The notes beneath the pieces are model-generated. The model did no database searches, was not told the origin of the DNA, and saw only the letters and a list, made by a program, of their open reading frames with translations. DNA of 41,968 nt, from the NCBI RefSeq assembly GCF_000286315.1, contig NZ_ALJG01000352.1, positions 1 to 41,968 of the forward strand, given 5' to 3'. The position numbers and the translations under genes are program-made. The DNA comes from Paenisporosarcina sp. TG20 (GTDB lineage Bacteria; Bacillota; Bacilli; Bacillales_A; Planococcaceae). Positions 36,705 through 41,968 of this stretch are shown piece after piece. How positions within the stretch are numbered: position 1 is the stretch's first letter; the number at the start of each line of letters is the position of its first letter.

Positions 36705-37880
36705 TTAAATAAATTGTCCTACTTTAACATGTCCTTTAAGTAGGTTTCTTGAAATAATTATGCGTTGGATTTCATCTGTTCCATCATAGATTCTCCATAA
36801 TCTTGCTTCACGGTACCAGCGCTCGATTGGCAATTCTCTTGTATAACCCATGCCCCCATGGATCTGCAAGACACGATCCACAACTCGATTCCCCATATTT
36901 GCACCATACAATTTAGCCATAGATGCGAGATGGCGATTATCTTCACCTTGGTCAAGTGTAAAAGCTGCATTAAGTACAAGCCATCTTGCCGCTTCAATTT
37001 CGACCGCTGAATCTGCTATTGGCCACTGGATTGCTTGACGTTCCGCAATTGGTTTGCCGAATGTTTGACGCTCTTTTGAATAATCAATTGCCATCTGTAA
37101 AAGTCTTTCACTCATTCCAACGGCCCGTGCCCCGACTACCCATCGTGCAAAGCCAATCCATTCAAGTCCTAGATTGTACCCACCATTGACTTCACCTAAA
37201 ATGTTTTCTTCTGGTACACGGACATTATCAAAGACCAATCCTGCTGGTCCCCATTCACCCATCGTGTCAATGTATTCGGACTTCCACCCCATATCCCGGT
37301 CCACAATAAAGCAGGTCACTCCTTCTCGACCAGTTTTTTGGTGTAGTTCTTTGTCTGTAATTGCGATAACCATTACGAAATCGGCTTCGTTCCCGCCGGT
37401 AATAAAAGTTTTCTCACCATTTAGTACCCATTCATTTCCGTCTTTAACAGCAGTCATTTTCAGATTTTGCGTATCAGATCCGGCTTCTGGTTCCGTCATT
37501 GCGAAGCACGATTTTTTTTCGCCATTGATCGTTGGTATTAGATACTTTTTCTTTTGTTCTTCGTTGCCGTAGTAGAGGATATTATCGGCTGAACCAGCAA
37601 ACCTGAATGGTACAAACGTTTTAGAAACCTCCATTAGAACAATGGCCATCATTAGTTGACCTAGATTTGAACCACCGTATTCTTCAGGCGTGTTGATTCC
37701 CCAGAAACCAAACTCCTTCGCTTTTTCCTGTAATTCAATCATTTTTTCTTCAGTTAAGCCTGGACGACCTTCTCTTTCATTTTTTAATACTTCATTTTCT
37801 AAAGGAATTAACTCTTTTTCTACAAATCTTCGAATTGTTTTCTGAACCATTTTCTGTTCGTCAGATAATCTCAAATGCAT
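36705..37880 (-). CDS. Acyl-CoA dehydrogenase with Asp at the catalytic-base position
   Basis: A 391-residue acyl-CoA dehydrogenase. Motifs are CFAMTEPEAGSDTQN, KTFITGGNEADFV, QIHGGMGYTRELPIERWYREARL and IYDGTDEIQR. The residue that is usually Glu in IYEGT is Asp366. Such proteins occur among ACAD10/11-like and poorly studied subfamilies; activity may be altered or the substrate unusual. The ATG has CGGAGAG upstream. It lies between the ligase and SDR genes of the right half of the cluster. Confidence 0.9.
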   Translation of the reverse strand: MHLRLSDEQKMVQKTIRRFVEKELIPLENEVLKNEREGRPGLTEEKMIELQEKAKEFGFWGINTPEEYGGSNLGQLMMAIVLMEVSKTFVPFRFAGSADNILYYGNEEQKKKYLIPTINGEKKSCFAMTEPEAGSDTQNLKMTAVKDGNEWVLNGEKTFITGGNEADFVMVIAITDKELHQKTGREGVTCFIVDRDMGWKSEYIDTMGEWGPAGLVFDNVRVPEENILGEVNGGYNLGLEWIGFARWVVGARAVGMSERLLQMAIDYSKERQTFGKPIAERQAIQWPIADSAVEIEAARWLVLNAAFTLDQGEDNRHLASMAKLYGANMGNRVVDRVLQIHGGMGYTRELPIERWYREARLWRIYDGTDEIQRIIISRNLLKGHVKVGQFI

Positions 37881-37968
37881 ACTAATCTCTCCGTTTCTAC
37901 TTCTCTATTGGTTAGAACAATCTCTTTTATTCGTTAATCCCCTATGGGCAAAGTGTGGATTCTTCAAG

Positions 37969-39564
37969 TTAGCTGTACTGTTCCTTTAATACTCTTTTTA
38001 ATATTTTTCCGACTGCTGTTTTTGGTAATTCATCTACAAAGAGGACATCTGATGGTGCTTTATATGCGGAAAGTTTGGACCGACAGAAACTAATCAACTC
38101 CTGTTCAGTTACCTGCTCCCCATCCTTTAATACCACTACAGCACGTATCGTTTCCCCACGGTATTCATTTGGCACTCCTAATACGGCAGCTTCTAGCACA
38201 GCAGGATGGCTGTAAATTACGTTTTCAACTTCGATTGGATAAACGTTGAAGCCACTTGCAAGTATCATTTCTTTTTTACGACCTACAATATAAAAGAAAC
38301 CATCTTCATCCATTTTCGCGAGGTCACCTGTAAATAACCAACCATCTCTGATCGTCTGTATCGTCTCTTCTGGCTGGTTCCAATAACCTTTCATTACTTG
38401 TGGACCTTTAATGACGAGTTCCCCAATTTCACCAATGGATAGTGTTTGTTGTCCTGTTACAGAATCTACTATTCTAGCATCAGTGTTTGGTAGTGGAATT
38501 CCAATACTGCCGTTTTTTTGCAAACCTTCAATCGGGTTGCGATGCGTTACGGGAGAAGCTTCCGAAAGACCATATCCCTCTGCCACTTTAGTGCCACTAA
38601 TTTCATTAAATCGTTTGAGAACTTCTAGAGGCAATGGTGCTGAACCACTTGTACATGAAGATAAACAGCTTAAATCGTATTTCTTAATCTTGTAATAATC
38701 AATTAATGCAATGTACATAGTTGGTACGCCCGGAAATGCAGTTGGTTTTTCTCGTTCTATTAAGGCTACAACTTGTTCAACTTCAAATTTAGGTACTAAA
38801 AGTAAGTTTCCTCCATTGTAAAAAGTGAGACACATTCCACTTGTCATTCCGTATACGTGAAACAGTGGAGAAATGGCGAGCACTCGCTCTTCCCCTTTTT
38901 TAGTTTTGATAAAAGAAGAGGCTGCGCTTTGCAGGGTATTAGCAACAATATTATGATGGGTCAGCATTGCTCCTTTAGGAAGCCCAGTAGTTCCTCCAGT
39001 ATATTGAAGAACGGCTACATCTTTTTTTGAATCAATAGGAACATCTATCATTTCTTCACTTGATGTACCATCAGTGAAGTCACTATCTAAGTCAACAGCT
39101 ATAACAACTTTTACAGAAGTTTGTGTTTTAATACTTTCAAATACGGGAAGAAGTCTATCTAGAATAATCAAAGCCTTCGTTCCAGAATCGTTTAAGATAT
39201 GGAGTAATTCAGCGGGCTGGAACATTGGATTCAATTGAACTATTGTCGCTCCACAAGTTAGTGACCCGTAAAAACTTATTGGATACTGTGGACAGTTCGG
39301 CAGCATGAGCGCCACTCTGTCTCCTTTTTGGATGCCTAAATTAGTTAAAGTGAGAGCCGCACTTTTAATCCTAATGGCCATATCGCAGTATGTATAAGAC
39401 CTCCCCAAAAATGTCATTGCATTATGATTAGGATACGTTTGTATCGATTTATCGAGCATTTCCTTCAAAGAGATATCAGGAATATCGATTTCTTTAGGAT
39501 TTCCTACTACTACATGTTGAAGCCAAGGTCTATTCATTTCCCTCTCCTCTATATGAGATTTCAT
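37969..39564 (-). CDS. Long-chain-type acyl-CoA ligase, second copy
   Basis: A 531-residue ANL ligase with YTGGTTGLPKGAMLTHHN, EGYGLSEASPVTHRNP, WLFTGDLAKMDEDGFFYIVGRKKE and TAVGKILKRVLKE. It is clearly related to the ligase at 22726-24342. Two starts are plausible. ATG 39564 overlaps the SDR stop (ATGA) with GGAGGA upstream, and ATG 39537 has GAGGAGAGG at close spacing. The first is kept because of coupling. Substrate not evident. Confidence 0.92.
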   Translation of the reverse strand: MKSHIEEREMNRPWLQHVVVGNPKEIDIPDISLKEMLDKSIQTYPNHNAMTFLGRSYTYCDMAIRIKSAALTLTNLGIQKGDRVALMLPNCPQYPISFYGSLTCGATIVQLNPMFQPAELLHILNDSGTKALIILDRLLPVFESIKTQTSVKVVIAVDLDSDFTDGTSSEEMIDVPIDSKKDVAVLQYTGGTTGLPKGAMLTHHNIVANTLQSAASSFIKTKKGEERVLAISPLFHVYGMTSGMCLTFYNGGNLLLVPKFEVEQVVALIEREKPTAFPGVPTMYIALIDYYKIKKYDLSCLSSCTSGSAPLPLEVLKRFNEISGTKVAEGYGLSEASPVTHRNPIEGLQKNGSIGIPLPNTDARIVDSVTGQQTLSIGEIGELVIKGPQVMKGYWNQPEETIQTIRDGWLFTGDLAKMDEDGFFYIVGRKKEMILASGFNVYPIEVENVIYSHPAVLEAAVLGVPNEYRGETIRAVVVLKDGEQVTEQELISFCRSKLSAYKAPSDVLFVDELPKTAVGKILKRVLKEQYS

Positions 39565-40331
39565 AGGGAACTTCCTCCATCTACAGCAATTACTTGTCCG
39601 GTCACATAATCACTAGCTTGGCTTGCTAGAAAAAGTGCCGTTCCTTGCAACGATTTGGAATCGCCTAATTTTTTCATTGGATTATGTTTCACAATTCTAT
39701 CAGCATGTTGTTCGATAACGTGCTTCGTCATTTTTGTTTCAAAAAATCCTGGTGCAATTGCATTTACGTAAATTCCTCGGCCAGCCCATTTACGGGCCAA
39801 GTCTTTTGTGAAATGATGGATGGCTGCTTTGCTTGTACTGTATCCAATAGCATTTAGTACTTCTGGTGGTTCTGCCTTCAACCCGGCTACTGATCCAATG
39901 TTGATGATTTTTCCATAACCATTTGTAAGCATATGGTTTCCGACTTCTTTAGACATGAGGAACGTGCCAGTAACATTAACATTCATTACTTTCTGCCAAG
40001 CTTCAAGTGGCATATTCTCGACACTTTCACCCCATGTTGCTCCACTGTTATTGACCAAAATGTCGATTCCAACGAAATCAAATAGAACAGCTTCCACAAC
40101 CCTTTTCACCTGTTCTTCATTGCTCACATCACATTCATATGCTTTTGCTTTAATTCCATATTTACTTTCTAAATAGTTAGCTGTCTCTTGGCAATTATTC
40201 AGTTTTCGGGAGCAAACCGCGATATTTGCGCCATACTCTGCATAAACTTCTGCAATGTATCTTCCTAAACCGCTCCCTCCACCAGTAATAAGAGCTGTAC
40301 GTCCACTTAAATCAAACAATGAATTTTCCAC
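39561..40331 (-). CDS. Short-chain dehydrogenase/reductase, copy 2
   Basis: A 256-residue SDR, paralogue of 24370-25143. It has TGGGSGLGRYIAEVYAEYG, NNSGATWGESVENMP, GYSTSKAAIHHFTKDLARKW and YVTGQVIAVDGGSS. The catalytic Tyr and Lys are kept. The GTG start has GAGGGAG at 9 bp. It is the first gene of the right-hand leftward operon, preceded by a promoter overlapped by a TetR-type operator. Confidence 0.9.
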   Translation of the reverse strand: MENSLFDLSGRTALITGGGSGLGRYIAEVYAEYGANIAVCSRKLNNCQETANYLESKYGIKAKAYECDVSNEEQVKRVVEAVLFDFVGIDILVNNSGATWGESVENMPLEAWQKVMNVNVTGTFLMSKEVGNHMLTNGYGKIINIGSVAGLKAEPPEVLNAIGYSTSKAAIHHFTKDLARKWAGRGIYVNAIAPGFFETKMTKHVIEQHADRIVKHNPMKKLGDSKSLQGTALFLASQASDYVTGQVIAVDGGSSL

Positions 40332-40371
40332 TTCTTCACTCCCTCTGAAAGTAAATACTTTACGTATAGCT

Positions 40372-40400
40372 ATTATACTAAACGGTCAGTATGTTAAGAA
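40372..40400 (-). promoter_or_regulatory. Promoter overlapped by TetR-type operator, copy B
   Basis: On the minus strand, TTCTTA (40395-40400) and a perfect TATAAT (40372-40377) are 17 bp apart. The 18-bp palindrome ATACTAAACGGTCAGTAT (40375-40392) covers most of the spacer and half of the -10, a standard layout for TetR repression. The predicted leader to the GTG is about 33 nt. The region 40401-40682 holds no gene. Confidence 0.68.
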
Positions 40401-40682
40401 TAAAAAAGAAAACACTTGTAATACCCAGTAATGTAAGCGCTAACTATATTCTTTCAATTCAGTATATAATATATATTCTGTTATATCAATCTAGTTAGTT
40501 AAATTTTTTTTAGTATGAAGAGATATTCAATGCTTTGAAATTTTTCCTATATGACATGTGTAGGGTCAGGTCTACTCCAAACTTGATTATATAGTAGTGA
40601 TCAAAAGTATTTTGTATCGAAAGGGATTAAATGAATAGTACTAAGAGTTATGGGTATTATATGTTTAAGTTATTTATTTCAT

Positions 40683-40754
40683 TCCGAAGTAGCTCAGTGG
40701 TAGAGCAACCGGCTGTTAACCGGTTGGCCGTAGGTTCGAATCCTACCTCCGGAG
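40683..40754 (+). tRNA. tRNA-Asn (GTT)
   Basis: A 72-nt cloverleaf. The D arm is GCTC-AGTGGTA-GAGC, the anticodon arm ACCGG-CTGTTAA-CCGGT with anticodon GTT, and the T arm GTAGG-TTCGAAT-CCTAC. The acceptor stem pairs TCCGAAG with CTCCGGA except for A5 against C68, which mismatch. The discriminator is G and no CCA is encoded (TCG follows). It stands alone, not in a tRNA cluster. Confidence 0.93.
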
Positions 40755-40918
40755 TCGCACTCACAACAAACAGCAAAACATTTAATTTAGAAGTACTTTA
40801 TTCTATTTAAAAATAAGAAATCCTTTTTTATGGAGTAAAACACCCTAAATCAATGGTAAAATGTAAAACACCTTCGAAGGTACACTTGAAACAAGAAAAA
40901 AATCGGAGGTGTTTTTGC
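40755..40918. other. tRNA downstream region with short direct repeats
   Basis: TAAAACACC occurs twice (about 40836-40844 and 40864-40872). AATCGGAGGTG near 40901-40912 is a good ribosome binding site for the ATG at 40919. No tRNA terminator is recognisable. tRNA genes are common integration sites, but no attachment-site repeat of the tRNA 3' end was noticed here. Confidence 0.35.
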
Positions 40919-41075
40919 ATGGGCAAAAACGTATATGCTAGCAAGATAAAACTTGGATTATTTCCTTGGTGAACCATATGTGCCGAAATATAAATTCGAA
41001 GAAGCACAGTCCCTTGCCTATAAAGTTCAGGCAATAAAACACACAGCTTGCGAGCTGAAAAAGGACAAGCTATAA
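40919..41075 (+). pseudogene. Frameshifted small reading frame, unknown
   Basis: An ATG with a strong ribosome binding site opens a frame starting MGKNVYASKI that stops after 17 codons. Moving one base at the AAAA run near 40950 continues into an open frame with credible protein composition (DYFLGEPYVPKYKFEEAQ, then AYKVQAIKHTACELKK) up to TAA at 41073-41075. Repaired, it would encode about 51 residues. I do not recognise the family. It may be a decayed gene, a sequencing error in a homopolymer, or chance. A 97-codon frame at 41048-41341 has no ribosome binding site and unconvincing composition and is not called. Confidence 0.35.
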
Positions 41076-41335
41076 ATCTACTAAAGAGTGTATCTTTTCT
41101 TTCTCTACTGCGAATCATTCAGGTTCTTGTTCTACTAACCTGTTCTTATCTACAGTATCCGCTCAAAAAAGTTGAAAGAATGCACCTTTTATCTCTGATT
41201 ACATGTAGTCATAGATACACGTTTTTAGGACATGACTTATTCCTCCCATGGGTACAATTGATCCCGAAGGCTTTAGCATTTTTTCCATCAGGCAACAAGC
41301 CTATCTATCACACCTACCGCGCTTTCGCTTACTGT

Positions 41336-41384
41336 CCTTGAAGTTAAGTGTGGAAGAAATACACTTCCACACTTAACTTCAAGG
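41336..41384 (+). terminator. Perfect 21-bp hairpin, terminator-like
   Basis: A perfect 21-bp stem (41336-41356 with 41364-41384) encloses a 7-nt loop and is followed by TTTT. The stem is longer than most terminators, and no confident gene lies upstream. It may terminate the tRNA or decayed-gene transcript or be part of a repeat. The stretch 41385-41600 after it holds nothing recognisable. Confidence 0.6.
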
Positions 41385-41623
41385 TTTTGGAGTACAAAAC
41401 ACAAAATAACAGTAAAATAGAACCTTTATTGGTTTGAATTTAACACTCTAATTGACATCATAATTAACAGAGAAAATAACACCATAAAAAGTAGTTTGAA
41501 TAACCAAGCTCCTTTTGTCATGAATTGTAATGACCTCTTATCCAACTAAACGAGCTTTAGTGCAACAAAAAAAATCATAATAAAATATAATTTTTTGGGG
41601 ATTATATAAATAGAGGTGATTTT

Positions 41624-41887
41624 ATGGATAAAGAGGATTTAAAGCTCACATCGGCTGAAATAGGGACATTGTGGGGGGAATATATAAATGGGACCGCCGT
41701 TGATACTGTAAATAAATATATGGTATCCACCATAGAGGATAAAAAAATAAAAGCACTATTCGAAGATGCGATAAGAACGTTCGCTAAACAAAAAAAACAG
41801 ATAACTACTTTTCTTGAAAACCAAGGATTTCCAGTTCCAATTGGATTTACTGATTCAGACCTTAACCCGACTTTCATCAGTTTTTGA
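41624..41887 (+). CDS. Truncated DUF3231-like protein
   Basis: An 87-residue protein that matches the start of DUF3231 proteins: LTSAEIGTLWGEYINGTAV, then the GFPVPIGFTDSDLN block. Full proteins of this family, known mainly from Bacillales, have about 330 residues with two repeats of this four-helix unit. Here the frame stops right after the first helical pair, so it is a truncated copy or an independent short version. The ATG has AGAGGTGA at good spacing and a terminator-like hairpin overlaps the stop, so it may still be expressed. Function is unknown. Confidence 0.7.
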   Translation: MDKEDLKLTSAEIGTLWGEYINGTAVDTVNKYMVSTIEDKKIKALFEDAIRTFAKQKKQITTFLENQGFPVPIGFTDSDLNPTFISF

Positions 41888-41905
41888 TAAAAACACATCA
41901 AAAAC
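41880..41905 (+). terminator. Hairpin overlapping the DUF3231-like stop
   Basis: GTTTTTGAT (41880-41888) pairs with ATCAAAAAC (41897-41905) around an 8-nt loop; CTTTTC follows. It includes the stop codon. A weak terminator is the likely role. Confidence 0.5.
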
Positions 41906-41921
41906 CGACTTTTCACGTATA

Positions 41922-41945
41922 GAAACGTTGATTTATCAACGTTTC
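41922..41945. repeat. 24-bp near-perfect palindrome
   Basis: GAAACGTTGAT (41922-41932) pairs with ATCAACGTTTC (41935-41945) with two T bases between. This is too tight a loop for a good hairpin in RNA but fits a protein-binding or recombination site. CCTTCCGGGAA follows. The window ends 23 bp later, so context is missing. Confidence 0.5.
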
Positions 41946-41968
41946 CCTTCCGGGAATCTAAATGTAGT

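Noticed and set aside
40828-41341. Overlapping open frames on both strands between the tRNA and the 21-bp hairpin
   Set aside because: No ribosome binding sites, composition unlike protein, and neither matches a known family; only the frameshifted frame at 40919 has supporting signals.

Overview
The window looks like chromosome from a low-GC Gram-positive of the order Bacillales, most likely a Planococcaceae-type organism (Sporosarcina, Paenisporosarcina or Psychrobacillus relatives). The reasons are AT-rich DNA, strong AGGAGG-type ribosome binding sites, frequent TTG and GTG starts, a cre-like site, a Ser46-type HPr, an LPxTS class D sortase pair and FadR-like TetR regulators. The genus is an inference; no marker gene here settles it.

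Layout. 1-219: the tail of an IS30-family transposase cut by the window edge. 753-2652: a two-gene surface module, an ice-binding-like (DUF3494) wall-anchored protein with a Pro-rich octapeptide stalk and its own class D sortase, closed by a terminator. 2793-6002: a leftward SNF2-family helicase with a SWIM zinc finger. 6439-12157: sugar PTS genes, with leftward fruR-fruK-fruA divergent from rightward ptsH-ptsI. The shared intergenic region holds a promoter, a cre-like site and a 13-bp direct repeat spaced two helical turns apart. The terminator of the fru operon is interrupted by a 154-bp MITE-like insertion with a 6-bp target duplication.

12586-40331: about 28 kb of genes almost all transcribed leftward and devoted to CoA-ester catabolism. 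It has three acyl-CoA ligases, four acyl-CoA dehydrogenases, three short-chain dehydrogenases, one crotonase, a two-gene MaoC-type hydratase, a 3-hydroxyacyl-CoA dehydrogenase, a thiolase and two hotdog thioesterases. It also has a quinone-oxidoreductase-like protein, a phosphotriesterase-like lactonase/hydrolase, an APH-fold kinase, a ComB-family phosphatase, two paralogous TetR repressors and a complete branched-chain-amino-acid-type ABC importer. Three near-identical 18-bp palindromes lie just upstream of three transcription units and probably tie the region into one TetR regulon.

The most interesting reading is that the APH-fold kinase (19637-20704) and the ACAD11-type dehydrogenase (25159-26367) are separate-gene versions of the two halves of ACAD10/ACAD11, and equivalents of LvaA and LvaC of Pseudomonas levulinate catabolism. 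With the lactonase-like enzyme, ligases and SDRs, the cluster could open lactones or reduce 4-keto acids, activate 4-hydroxy acids to CoA esters, phosphorylate the 4-hydroxyl, rearrange to 3-hydroxyacyl-CoA and finish by beta-oxidation. This is inference from families and gene order.

40683-41968: a tRNA-Asn gene with an A-C mismatch in its acceptor stem, then a gene-poor stretch with a frameshifted small reading frame, a perfect 21-bp hairpin, a truncated DUF3231-like gene and a 24-bp palindrome.
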